DNA from: Chryseobacterium echinoideorum
GTDB taxonomy: Bacteria > Bacteroidota > Bacteroidia > Flavobacteriales > Weeksellaceae
DNA length: 64,000 bases
Direction of reading: 5' to 3'
NCBI RefSeq assembly: GCF_007474535.1
Contig: NZ_VKNW01000002.1
Coordinates: forward strand, 248,001-312,000
In this document: piece by piece, positions 34,097 to 42,365 of the stretch
Layout: every line of letters begins with the position of its first letter
Position numbering within the stretch: the first letter of the stretch is position 1
Translations under genes and position numbers: made by a program
The notes under the pieces: generated by a model
What the model was told of the DNA's origin: nothing
The model's database searches: none
Seen by the model: only the letters and a program-made list of their open reading frames with translations

Positions 34097-36139
34097 CTAT
34101 TGTTTGTCAATTTTCAAGAGAAAGGCGTATTCCAGCGCATCTTCTTTTAAAGATTCAAATCTTCCGCTTGCTCCTCCGTGTCCGGAACTCATATCGGTTT
34201 TAAAAATCAGAATGTTATCATCTGTTTTCAGTTCTCTTAATTTTGCAGTCCATTTTGCGGGTTCCCAGTACTGCACCTGAGAGTCGTGAAAGCCTGTTGT
34301 AATCAGAATATTCGGGTAATCTTTTGCTTCCACATTGTCATAAGGTGAGTATTCTTTCATGTAATCATAGTATTCTTCATCATTTGGATTTCCCCATTCA
34401 TCATACTCACCGGTTGTTAAAGGGATGGTTTCGTCAAGCATTGTGGTTACAACGTCTACAAAAGGAACCTGTGATATAATGCCGTTGAATAAAGAAGGTT
34501 CATAATTCATTACCGCACCTACCAAAAGCCCGCCTGCACTTCCTCCCATAGCGTACAAATGTTTTGAGGAAGTATAATTTTGTTGAATTAAAAATTTTCC
34601 GGCATCTATAAAATCAAAAAATGTGTTTTTCTTGAATAACATTTTTCCGTCCTCATACCATTCTCTTCCCAGGTATTCGCCGCCTCTGATATGAGCAATA
34701 GCGTAAATAAATCCTCTATCAAGGATTGATAGTCTTACATTAGAAAAACTTGCGTCTACTGTATGACCATAGCTTCCGTATCCATATAAAAGAAGCGGAG
34801 TTTCGGCTGATTTTTTGGTATCTTTATGATATACCAGAGAGAGTGGGATTTTTGTTTCTCCATCTCTGGAATCTGCCCATATTCTTTCGGAGATATAATT
34901 TTCAGGATTAAATTTTCCGCCTAAAACTTCCTGCTGCTTCAGCATTTTGGTCGTTTTATCTTTCATATTATACTCATACGTTGTGTTTGGTTTGGTGAGA
35001 GAAGTATAGCCGTAGCGGAGAACTTCTGTATCAAACTCAAGATTAATGCCTATGTAAGCGGTATAAGTAGGATCTGAAAAACTGAGATAATGAGATTCCT
35101 GATTTTTTTCGTCAATAATTTTAATCTGAAGCAAGCCTTGTTCTCTTTCTTCAAGTACAAGATAATTTTTAAAAATCTCAAAACCCTCCAGTAAAATTTC
35201 CGGGCGGTGAGGGATGACATCTACCCAGTTCTCCATCCCGCAATTATTGATTTTTGTCTTTACCAGCTTAAAATTGGTAGCATCATCAGCATTGGTAATA
35301 ATATAAAATTCATCTTCATAATGCTCCACAGAGTATTCAAGATCGTCTATTCTTGGCTGAATGATTTTCCACTCTGCAAAAACATTGTCTGCGGGAATAA
35401 AACGATGCTCATCTGAAATAGTACTGGAACTCGCCATGAAAATATATTCCATAGATTTTGTCTTAAACACATTCACGTCGAAAGTTTCGTCTTCCTCATG
35501 AAAAATCAGTACATCTTCTGCTGCATCGGTTCCCAATTGGTGTCTGTAAACCTGAAATGCACGTAAACTTTCATCTTTCCGGATGTAAAACACATGCACA
35601 TTATCATTAGCCCAGACTGCCTTTCCTGTAGTGTTTTCTATAATGTCAGGAAGAATTTCTCCGGTTTTTAAATCTTTAAAATTGAGGGTGTAAATTCTTC
35701 TTCCTACATTATCAGATGAAAAAGAAGCCAATTTGTTGTTGGGACTTACCGCAACATTGGCTACTTCAAAAAACTCTTCTCCTTCGGCAAGGGTGTTTAC
35801 ATCTAGTATTATCTCTTCTTCATGGTCAAGGCTTTTGTATTTTCTGCAGAAAATAGGATATTCTTTTCCTTCTTCATAACGAACAATATACCAATAGCCA
35901 TTAAAGAAATAAGGCAGCGACTCATCATCTTTCTTGTATCGGGCTTTCATTTCCTCAAACAGTTCCTCCTGAAGCTGTTCCGTATCTTTCATTATAAAAT
36001 CCGAGTAGGCATTCTCTGCTTCAAGGTATTGTAACACTTCTGGATTTTCTCTTTCGTTCATCCAGAAATAGGCATCTGTTCTTTTATCGCCATGTATTTC
36101 AAGTGTTTTTTCTATTTTTTTTGCCTGTGGAGCTTTCAT
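34097..36139 (-). CDS. Oligopeptidase B (S9A prolyl-oligopeptidase family)
   Basis: 680 residues, normal family length. An N-terminal seven-bladed propeller (about 70-400) caps a C-terminal alpha/beta hydrolase. Catalytic parts: GGSAGG with the nucleophilic Ser in LYAMGGSAGGLLVGAV, Asp in TGFHDSQVQYWEPAKW and His in SGHGGASGRF. YGSYG and RGGEYLGREWYEDGK are typical of this family. It cleaves short peptides after basic residues; no signal peptide is visible, so it is cytoplasmic. Promoter element at 36157-36164. Confidence 0.92.
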   Translation of the reverse strand: MKAPQAKKIEKTLEIHGDKRTDAYFWMNERENPEVLQYLEAENAYSDFIMKDTEQLQEELFEEMKARYKKDDESLPYFFNGYWYIVRYEEGKEYPIFCRKYKSLDHEEEIILDVNTLAEGEEFFEVANVAVSPNNKLASFSSDNVGRRIYTLNFKDLKTGEILPDIIENTTGKAVWANDNVHVFYIRKDESLRAFQVYRHQLGTDAAEDVLIFHEEDETFDVNVFKTKSMEYIFMASSSTISDEHRFIPADNVFAEWKIIQPRIDDLEYSVEHYEDEFYIITNADDATNFKLVKTKINNCGMENWVDVIPHRPEILLEGFEIFKNYLVLEEREQGLLQIKIIDEKNQESHYLSFSDPTYTAYIGINLEFDTEVLRYGYTSLTKPNTTYEYNMKDKTTKMLKQQEVLGGKFNPENYISERIWADSRDGETKIPLSLVYHKDTKKSAETPLLLYGYGSYGHTVDASFSNVRLSILDRGFIYAIAHIRGGEYLGREWYEDGKMLFKKNTFFDFIDAGKFLIQQNYTSSKHLYAMGGSAGGLLVGAVMNYEPSLFNGIISQVPFVDVVTTMLDETIPLTTGEYDEWGNPNDEEYYDYMKEYSPYDNVEAKDYPNILITTGFHDSQVQYWEPAKWTAKLRELKTDDNILIFKTDMSSGHGGASGRFESLKEDALEYAFLLKIDKQ

Positions 36140-36156
36140 CTGATGTAATTCTTGTT

Positions 36157-36164
36157 CAAATGTA
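36157..36164 (-). promoter_or_regulatory. -7 element of the oligopeptidase B gene
   Basis: Minus-strand TACATTTG, a full TAnnTTTG match just past the hemD terminator; predicted leader about 14 bases. Confidence 0.55.
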
Positions 36165-36166
36165 GT

Positions 36167-36203
36167 TAAAAAAAAGCCATCTTACCTGTTATGGAAGACG
36201 GCT
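36167..36203 (-). terminator. Rho-independent terminator after hemD
   Basis: Minus-strand stem AGCCGTCTT/AAGATGGCT (one G-T pair) followed by eight T, 22 bases past the hemD stop. Confidence 0.75.
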
Positions 36204-36224
36204 GTATCATGTAAAAATCTTACT

Positions 36225-36965
36225 TTACTTATGTAAAACTTTAATGTATTTTTCTAATGCCATAGTCATAGAAGGGGTTTCTTTTGTTGGAGCCATCAAA
36301 TCTACTTTCAGTCCTGCTTCTTCGGCAGCGGCAGATGTTGTAGGACCAAAAACACCTATTTTGGTATCTTCCTGCTTGAAGTCCGGGAAGTTTTGCTGTA
36401 AAGATTTGATTCCCTGCGGACTGAAGAAGATCAGCATATCGTAATCTTTTATACTGATGTCACTTAAGTCACTGCACACTGTACGGTACATAATTGCTCT
36501 TGTCCAGTCAACATTAGATGCTTCCATTGTTTTTACAATATCCGGGCTCAAAAGATCTGAAGAAGGCAATAAATATTTTTCGGAAGGAAATTTTTTGAAA
36601 AGTGGCAAAAGATCTGAAAAATTCTTTTCACCAAAACTTATTTTTCTCTTTCTGTAAACGATATGTTTCTGAAGATAGTTGGCAATTGCCTCAGACTGGC
36701 AGATGTATCTCATCGTATCAGGAACTGCAAACCTCAATTCTTCTGCAAGTCTGAAATAATGGTCAATAGCATTCTTACTGGTAAAAATAATACCGGTATA
36801 CTGTGTAAGGTCTATTTTCTGTGTTCTAAGTTCTTTGTTGTCTACACCTTCTACGTGGATAAACGGGCGGAAGTCAATCTTTATTTTTTCCTTCTTCGCA
36901 ATTTCCAGATAAGGAGAAGACTCACTAGGCGCTGGTTGAGAAACCAATATTGATTTTATTCTCAT
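36225..36965 (-). CDS. hemD: Uroporphyrinogen-III synthase
   Basis: 246 residues from the ATG at 36965 (MRIKSILVSQPAP); an adjacent ATG at 36968 is equally possible, and the longer frame to 37031 would run into DUF4271. HemD-type two-lobed fold: IIFTSKNAIDHYF, then YLLPSSDLLSPDI, TRAIMYRTV, DMLIFFSPQGIKSL, and IGVFGPTTSAAAEEAGLKVD, the best conserved segment. It closes hydroxymethylbilane to uroporphyrinogen III for heme. HemD is poorly conserved in sequence, but these motifs and the DUF4271 neighbour are a common flavobacterial pair. Confidence 0.85.
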   Translation of the reverse strand: MRIKSILVSQPAPSESSPYLEIAKKEKIKIDFRPFIHVEGVDNKELRTQKIDLTQYTGIIFTSKNAIDHYFRLAEELRFAVPDTMRYICQSEAIANYLQKHIVYRKRKISFGEKNFSDLLPLFKKFPSEKYLLPSSDLLSPDIVKTMEASNVDWTRAIMYRTVCSDLSDISIKDYDMLIFFSPQGIKSLQQNFPDFKQEDTKIGVFGPTTSAAAEEAGLKVDLMAPTKETPSMTMALEKYIKVLHK

Positions 36966-36976
36966 CATGTACTTTA

Positions 36977-37624
36977 TTAAATAAATAATAACTTCCATAG
37001 CATCAGAATTGGTGCCATTTGGAGCGTGCAAATATACAAAAATTTATAATACCATTTTTGGGGTAAGATATTGTTTCTGTGAAACAAATAGAAAAATACC
37101 TTGAAAATGAACGTGAAACAAAAAAAGCTGAGATAATAAATAAATGTTTCATTTCTGTCAATCGGGAAATAATAGTGTGCTATGCACAAAATAATCAGCA
37201 GAATAGAAAAAATAAAATAGAATTTGGTGGAAGTAAAATAAAATATGCTCCATTTTTTTCCATCGCCGATAGATTGATAAAAAAGATACCCGAGTAAGGC
37301 TCTTGTAATATAAAAAAGAGATACAATGACCAGAGTATAGCCAATTTTATTGAGTTGGTAGCCGAAAGGCTGTATTTCTGCAATATATTTTGGAACAATA
37401 GGAATGTACTGCGAAATCAAAATACTCATACAGAGTACTGTCACTACAGAGGTGATGATCCAGCTTGGGAGATTATTGCTTGCATTATAATATTTCTGAA
37501 GCAGAAAATCTTTGAGATTTGCCTCTCGCTCCACCACATTCATCATAAAAATGTATAGAAATATACATATAATAAGGGTAAAGACAACCCAATCATTATT
37601 TTCGGGTATTCTTACGTGATTCAC
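36977..37624 (-). CDS. DUF4271 membrane protein
   Basis: About 215 residues with roughly six transmembrane helices (VVFTLIICIFLYIFMM, ITSVVTVLCMSILISQYIP, GYTLVIVSLFYITRALLGYLF, and three more). The frame stays open to 37663 through a TTG, but a -7 element covers that codon, so a GTG at 37624 (reading MNHVRIPENNDW) is the more likely start. It ends 11 bases before hemD, and the pairing is widespread in flavobacteria. Function unknown. Confidence 0.75.
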   Translation of the reverse strand: MNHVRIPENNDWVVFTLIICIFLYIFMMNVVEREANLKDFLLQKYYNASNNLPSWIITSVVTVLCMSILISQYIPIVPKYIAEIQPFGYQLNKIGYTLVIVSLFYITRALLGYLFYQSIGDGKKWSIFYFTSTKFYFIFSILLIILCIAHYYFPIDRNETFIYYLSFFCFTFIFKVFFYLFHRNNILPQKWYYKFLYICTLQMAPILMLWKLLFI

Positions 37625-37660
37625 AAAATTACGGGTTAGTGGCAAGAGAATATTTTTTTG

Positions 37661-37668
37661 CAAAATTA
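37661..37668 (-). promoter_or_regulatory. -7 element of DUF4271-hemD
   Basis: Minus-strand TAATTTTG overlapping the most upstream in-frame TTG, which argues for the GTG start at 37624. Confidence 0.5.
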
Positions 37669-37705
37669 TAGATTATTTTGTATAAAATAAAAAGCTTAAA
37701 TAAAC

Positions 37706-37713
37706 TATCTTTG
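37706..37713 (+). promoter_or_regulatory. -7 element of the polyprenol-phosphate mannosyltransferase operon
   Basis: TATCTTTG, full match; a TTTG lies 25 bases upstream (37677-37680), longer than usual. Predicted leader only about 6 bases. Confidence 0.5.
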
Positions 37714-37722
37714 CAAACTGAA

Positions 37723-38439
37723 ATGAAAAAACTTGTCATCATTCCGACTTACAACGAAAAGGAAAATATTACCAATATTATTTCTGCAGTTTTTGCGTTG
37801 AATGAAGACTTTCATATTTTGGTGGTTGATGATTCTTCGCCTGATAAAACAGCGGATATTGTGAAAGGTCTTCAGGCAAAGTTTCCGCATCATCTTCATC
37901 TTTCTGTAAGACATGTGAAAGACGGGTTGGGAAAAGCTTATATCCATGGGTTTAAATGGGCGCTGCAGAATCAGTATGATTATATATTTGAAATGGATGC
38001 CGATTTTTCTCATGATCCGAAAGATCTCCCGAGACTTTTTGAAGCGTGTAAAAATGCTGATATGGCGGTCGGATCGCGCTATTCTAAAGGAGTAAATGTA
38101 GTCAATTGGCCAATGGGAAGAGTTTTGCTTTCTTATTTTGCTTCTAAATATGTGAGATTTATTTTAGGGCTTCCGATTCATGATACAACAGCGGGTTTCG
38201 TTTGTTTTTCAAGAAAGGTATTAGAAGAAATAGGATTAGATAATGTGAAATTAAAAGGATATGGCTTTCAGATTGAAATGAAATTCAGAACTTTTAAAAA
38301 AGGATTTAAAATTGTAGAAGTTCCTATTATTTTTACCAACAGAATTTTGGGCGAAAGTAAAATGAATGGCGGAATTATTCATGAAGCAGTTTTTGGAGTT
38401 TTAAACTTAAAGTGGAAATCTTTAATTAACAGGTTGTAA
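37723..38439 (+). CDS. Polyprenol monophosphomannose synthase-like glycosyltransferase (GT2)
   Basis: 238 residues from the ATG at 37723 (MKKLVIIPTYNEKENI). Dpm1-like GT-A domain: LVVDDSSPDKTADIV, GLGKAYIHGFKWAL, the metal-binding MDADFSHDPKDLP, GSRYSKG, TAGFVCFSRKVLE and GYGFQIEMKF. Members transfer mannose or another sugar from a nucleotide to polyprenyl phosphate at the membrane, supplying lipid-linked sugar for glycosylation. No C-terminal membrane domain is present, matching the soluble single-domain type. It leads the run with DUF4296, tgt and lptG. Confidence 0.88.
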   Translation: MKKLVIIPTYNEKENITNIISAVFALNEDFHILVVDDSSPDKTADIVKGLQAKFPHHLHLSVRHVKDGLGKAYIHGFKWALQNQYDYIFEMDADFSHDPKDLPRLFEACKNADMAVGSRYSKGVNVVNWPMGRVLLSYFASKYVRFILGLPIHDTTAGFVCFSRKVLEEIGLDNVKLKGYGFQIEMKFRTFKKGFKIVEVPIIFTNRILGESKMNGGIIHEAVFGVLNLKWKSLINRL

Positions 38440-38511
38440 AATCAGAATTTTTCACAATTATCAATGATTGATTTTTGAGATACAATTCCTTTAATACATA
38501 ATAATATACAT

Positions 38512-38886
38512 ATGAAAAAGCTTATAGGATTTTTTATTTTTCTGTTTGTTTTTTCCTGTACGGAATATATAGATAAACCAAAGAATCTTATTGATCAGGA
38601 TAAGATGGCAGAGATTATTGCAGAGATGGCAATCAACGATCAGATAATTTTCCTTTATCCGGACAAAAATCTGGAGAGCGGAACAAGATTTATCCTTAAA
38701 TCTTATAATATCAAAGCGGATGATTTTGTTGAAAGTTATAAATATTATGTTATTAAACAAAAGATGAAAGGCATCGTAGAAGAGGCTCAGGAAATCCTTG
38801 AAGAAAAAGATCCAAAAGCTGTTGATAAAATAAAAAAAGAATCTGGGCAGGTCATTAATGATCTTCCGAAACTGGAACGCAGATAA
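38512..38886 (+). CDS. DUF4296 lipoprotein
   Basis: 124 residues. Lipoprotein signal MKKLIGFFIFLFVFSC with lipid-carrying Cys16. The mature part is helical: KMAEIIAEMAINDQIIFLY, GTRFILKSYNIKADDFVESY, KYYVIKQKMKGIVEEAQEIL, the pattern of DUF4296. Function unknown; the gene is regularly next to tgt and a Dpm1-like gene in flavobacteria. It ends 49 bases before the tgt start. Confidence 0.85.
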   Translation: MKKLIGFFIFLFVFSCTEYIDKPKNLIDQDKMAEIIAEMAINDQIIFLYPDKNLESGTRFILKSYNIKADDFVESYKYYVIKQKMKGIVEEAQEILEEKDPKAVDKIKKESGQVINDLPKLERR

Positions 38887-38935
38887 TTGTTTTTACCATC
38901 ATTGGGAAATGACGGATTGTATTAAATGTTATATA

Positions 38936-40066
38936 ATGAATTTTTTTAATATAGAAAAAACCTCAGAAGGGAAAGCAAGAGCAGGTGTTTTGTCTACCGA
39001 TCACGGGAATATTCAGACTCCTATATTTATGCCTGTGGGGACAGTTGCAAGTGTGAAAACAGTGCATCAGAGAGAGATTAAAGAAGATGTAAAGGCGCAG
39101 ATTATCCTCGGAAATACCTATCACCTATATCTTCGCCCGGGAATTGAAGTCATGCAGGAAGCAGGAGGTTTACACAAATTTATGAATTGGGATCTTCCTA
39201 TTCTTACCGATTCGGGAGGTTTTCAGGTATTTTCGCTTTCTGGAAGCCGAAAGATGTCCGAAGAAGGCGTGAAGTTCAAATCTCATATCGACGGAAGTTA
39301 TCATTTATTCACTCCGGAAAAGTCTATGGAAATTCAGAGACAGATCGGAGCAGATATATTTATGGCATTTGATGAGTGTGTGGCTTATCCGTGTGATTAC
39401 AATCAAGTGAAACTATCAATGGAGATGACGCACCGCTGGCTGAAAAGATGTATGGAGTGGAACGAAAAAAATCCTGAACTTTATGGTTATAAGCAGAGGT
39501 TTTTCCCGATTGTTCAGGGTTCTACATATTCAGATTTAAGAAAAATTTCAGCAGAAGTAATTGCTGAAGCCGGTGCTGAAGGAAATGCAATTGGCGGTCT
39601 TTCTGTTGGTGAACCGGAAGAAGAAATGTACAGAATTACAGATGAGGTCACGGATATTTTGCCTAAAGAAAAACCAAGATATCTGATGGGAGTAGGAACC
39701 CCATGGAATATTCTGGAATCTATCGGTCTCGGAATTGATATGATGGATTGCGTTATGCCAACCAGAAATGCAAGAAACGGAATGCTTTTTACATGGCAGG
39801 GTGTTATCAATATGAAAAACGAAAAATGGAAAAAAGATTTTTCGCCGCTGGATGAGTTTGGGACAAGTTTTGTAGATCAGGAATATTCAAAAGCCTATGT
39901 AAGGCATTTATTTGTATCTAAAGAATATCTTGCAAAGCAGATTGCTTCTATTCATAATCTTGCATTTTATCTTGATTTGGTAAAAGTGGCAAGAGAGCAT
40001 ATCTTAGCAGGAGATTTTTATCAATGGAAAGATTCTGTAATTCCTGTATTGAGACAAAGGCTTTAA
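38936..40066 (+). CDS. tgt: tRNA-guanine transglycosylase (queuine/preQ1), lacking zinc cysteines
   Basis: 376 residues from the ATG at 38936; the longer frame to 38858 overlaps the upstream gene. TIM-barrel enzyme that swaps guanine 34 of GUN-anticodon tRNAs for preQ1. Catalytic parts are intact: TDSGGFQVFSLSG (base-binding Asp), IGGLSVGEP, and the nucleophile region DCVMPTRNARNG. However, the C-terminal zinc site that reads CxCxxC plus His in characterised bacterial enzymes reads PLDEFGTSFVDQEYSKAY here, so the three cysteines are Gly, Ser and Asp; the fourth ligand His (IHNLAFYL) is kept. It is cotranscribed with lptG, 9 bases downstream. Confidence 0.93.
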   Translation: MNFFNIEKTSEGKARAGVLSTDHGNIQTPIFMPVGTVASVKTVHQREIKEDVKAQIILGNTYHLYLRPGIEVMQEAGGLHKFMNWDLPILTDSGGFQVFSLSGSRKMSEEGVKFKSHIDGSYHLFTPEKSMEIQRQIGADIFMAFDECVAYPCDYNQVKLSMEMTHRWLKRCMEWNEKNPELYGYKQRFFPIVQGSTYSDLRKISAEVIAEAGAEGNAIGGLSVGEPEEEMYRITDEVTDILPKEKPRYLMGVGTPWNILESIGLGIDMMDCVMPTRNARNGMLFTWQGVINMKNEKWKKDFSPLDEFGTSFVDQEYSKAYVRHLFVSKEYLAKQIASIHNLAFYLDLVKVAREHILAGDFYQWKDSVIPVLRQRL

Positions 40067-40075
40067 ATATTATTT

Positions 40076-41188
40076 ATGCTTAAAATAATAGACGGATATA
40101 TCGTTAAAAAATACCTCGGAACCTTCGGGTTTATGCTGGTATTGCTGTCTATTGTCGTTTTGGTAATTGATGTACAGCAAAAAATTCCGCGAATAGAAAG
40201 AGCAACGCAAATTGATCCTAAACTGGATGTTAGCTATTTTTTGGTTAATTTCTATCCGTTCTGGATTATAAACCTTGTGGTTACATTTTTGGCAATTCTT
40301 GTTTTTATTTCGGTTATTTATTTTACCTCAAGAATGGCAAATAACACCGAGATTGTTGCTATTATAAGCAGTGGTGCAAGCTTTCACAGATTTGCCAGAC
40401 CCTACTTGCTGACCTCATTGTTTATTGCTGTGGTCTCATTGGGGGTCAATCACTTTGTATTACCGTGGGCGAATATCAAGAAAAATCAACTGGAAGCTTA
40501 TACTTACAACACCGCAAATAAAGAAAAAATTCTGGGTACAGCTCCTGTTTCTGCTCAGCTGAGTAAAATGGAGTATATCTTTATCAACTCATGGAATAAG
40601 AGAGAGAAAAGAGGCTACGGTTTTCTCTACCAGAAATTTGATAAAAACAGAAAATTAATTTATGAGCTGAAATCTACCGATGTTTTCTGGGAACAGGAGA
40701 AAAAGAATTTTGTGCTCAACAGCTATCTGGAAAAAACCATCAACAAGGATGATTCCGAGAAACTGGGGCATGGTTTTGAGATAAGAAAAAATTTCGGACA
40801 GGATCCTGAAGAATTATTTCCAAATGAGCTTTTAGGACAGAATAAAACTACTCCGGAACTTATTAAATTCATTGAAAGAGAAAAAGAAAAAGGAAACAGC
40901 AATCTCAACTCTCACCTGAACGAGTTTCACCAGCGTACTTCAATGCCTGTTTCCATTATTATTCTTACTTTTCTGGCACTTTCGCTTTCTTCACAAAAGA
41001 AAAGAGGCGGTTTAGGAATTAATCTCGCTATAGGAATTTCTCTGGCTTTTGTTTTTGTATTTTCTTTTGAAGCATTAAAAGTGGTTTCAGAAAACAAGAG
41101 TATGTCTCCGGCATTGGCAATGTGGTTTCCAAACATTGTGTTTCTTCCGGTTACTTTATTTTTGTACCTGAAGCGAGCCAATCAGTAA
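40076..41188 (+). CDS. LptF/LptG family permease (probably LptG)
   Basis: 370 residues. Three N-terminal transmembrane helices (GTFGFMLVLLSIVVLVIDVQ, FWIINLVVTFLAILVFISV, a third near 110-130), a periplasmic beta-jelly-roll region of about 150 residues, then three C-terminal helices (VSIIILTFLALSLSS, LAIGISLAFVFVFSFEALKV, and the last). LptF and LptG form the ABC permease that extracts LPS from the inner membrane. The MLKIIDGYIVKKYLGTF start is LptG/LptF-like. Its last 7 bases overlap the end of the convergent birA gene, so no terminator separates them. Confidence 0.87.
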   Translation: MLKIIDGYIVKKYLGTFGFMLVLLSIVVLVIDVQQKIPRIERATQIDPKLDVSYFLVNFYPFWIINLVVTFLAILVFISVIYFTSRMANNTEIVAIISSGASFHRFARPYLLTSLFIAVVSLGVNHFVLPWANIKKNQLEAYTYNTANKEKILGTAPVSAQLSKMEYIFINSWNKREKRGYGFLYQKFDKNRKLIYELKSTDVFWEQEKKNFVLNSYLEKTINKDDSEKLGHGFEIRKNFGQDPEELFPNELLGQNKTTPELIKFIEREKEKGNSNLNSHLNEFHQRTSMPVSIIILTFLALSLSSQKKRGGLGINLAIGISLAFVFVFSFEALKVVSENKSMSPALAMWFPNIVFLPVTLFLYLKRANQ

Positions 41189-41895
41189 AGGAGTTTAATC
41201 TCTTTCAAATAGAAAGACTGCACTCCGGTTTCTAATTCAATGCAGATTTTTCCATTTTTTTCGGCGTTTCTTATGATGCCATTTTGTTTTAATCCATCTA
41301 TTTCAAAAACAGAAACTTTGTCTTTCCGGAATAAGTGTTCGTTCAGATGGCTCATAATTTCATCTTCTGACGGAATGTTTTTTAGCTTTTCAACAAAGAA
41401 AGAATGAAAATTTTCAGCAAAGATTTTCATGCTAAATCGTTGTCCTGTTTGCGTTAGAAGCGATCCGGCATTAGATATTTCATCAAAGTTTTCCTGTAAG
41501 ATATTAATTCCGATTCCTGTAATGAAATAAACCTCTTGATTGATGTTTTTTTTTTCAATTAAAATACCGGCAATTTTCTTTTTATTTAAAATAATATCAT
41601 TCGGCCATTTGATCTGCACTTCCTTTCCTGTGAGTTGGGAAACGTACGTCTGCACGCAAATTGCGGTATAATAATTGAACAGAAAATCCGAATTATCGAA
41701 AGCTGAATTTTTTACTGCTAATGTATAGGCAAGATTCTTTTCTGAAGAAGAAATCCATCGGTTTCCATATTGTCCTCTTCCTTTTGTCTGACAGAAAGTA
41801 TAAAGAGCTGTAAAATCCAAATCATGATAAAGTAAAACATTGCTTATTTCGTCATTAGTAGAAGAACATTTATTTACGTAAAAAAGGTCATCCAT
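41182..41895 (-). CDS. birA: Biotin--[acetyl-CoA-carboxylase] ligase
   Basis: 237 residues, the short form without the N-terminal repressor HTH. Catalytic core motifs: SSTNDEI, KGRGQYGNRW (biotin/ATP loop), IKWPNDIILNKKKIAGILIE with the catalytic Lys, and GIGINI. It activates biotin as biotinyl-AMP and attaches it to the carboxylase carrier protein. Convergent with lptG (7-base overlap) and divergent from rsfS. Confidence 0.92.
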   Translation of the reverse strand: MDDLFYVNKCSSTNDEISNVLLYHDLDFTALYTFCQTKGRGQYGNRWISSSEKNLAYTLAVKNSAFDNSDFLFNYYTAICVQTYVSQLTGKEVQIKWPNDIILNKKKIAGILIEKKNINQEVYFITGIGINILQENFDEISNAGSLLTQTGQRFSMKIFAENFHSFFVEKLKNIPSEDEIMSHLNEHLFRKDKVSVFEIDGLKQNGIIRNAEKNGKICIELETGVQSFYLKEIKLLY

Positions 41896-41954
41896 TTAAG
41901 AAAACTTTAAGACTTTAAAGGGCTAAAAATAAGGCTAAAGTGAAAGAAAAACAA

Positions 41955-41962
41955 TAAATTTG
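41955..41962 (+). promoter_or_regulatory. -7 element of rsfS-ftsH
   Basis: TAAATTTG, full match; predicted start near 41966 and a 15-base leader before the ATG at 41981. Confidence 0.6.
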
Positions 41963-41980
41963 CAGATTATATATACATTA

Positions 41981-42349
41981 ATGAGTAAAACAGCAGAAAA
42001 GCAAGCACTAATAGATAAAATTATTGAGGCTATCCAAGATGTAAAAGGGGAGGATATCATGATTTTTGACCTTTCCAATATCGAAAATTCAGTAGCAGAA
42101 ACATTCATCATCTGCAACGGAAATTCAAACACACAGGTTTCGGCATTAGCAGGAAGTGTTGAGAAGAAAGTAAGAAACGAGCTTCACGACAGACCTTGGC
42201 ATGTAGAAGGGACAGAAAATGCAATGTGGGTTTTGGTAGATTATGTTTCGGTGGTAGTACATATTTTTCAGAAGCAGACCAGAGAATATTATGACATTGA
42301 AGAACTCTGGGGTGATGCTAAAATCACAAAAATTGAAAACGCAATATAA
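41981..42349 (+). CDS. rsfS: Ribosome silencing factor RsfS
   Basis: 122 residues from the ATG at 41981; a TTG-initiated extension to 41960 overlaps the -7 element and is rejected. RsfS/Iojap motifs: IIEAIQDVKGEDIMIFDLSN, SVAETFIICNGNSNTQV, HDRPWHVEGTENAMWVLVDY, VVHIFQKQTREYYDIEELWG. It binds uL14 on the large subunit and blocks subunit joining when nutrients run short. It precedes ftsH by 16 bases, a conserved flavobacterial pair. Confidence 0.93.
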   Translation: MSKTAEKQALIDKIIEAIQDVKGEDIMIFDLSNIENSVAETFIICNGNSNTQVSALAGSVEKKVRNELHDRPWHVEGTENAMWVLVDYVSVVVHIFQKQTREYYDIEELWGDAKITKIENAI

Positions 42350-42365
42350 ATTTTAAAAGTAATAA

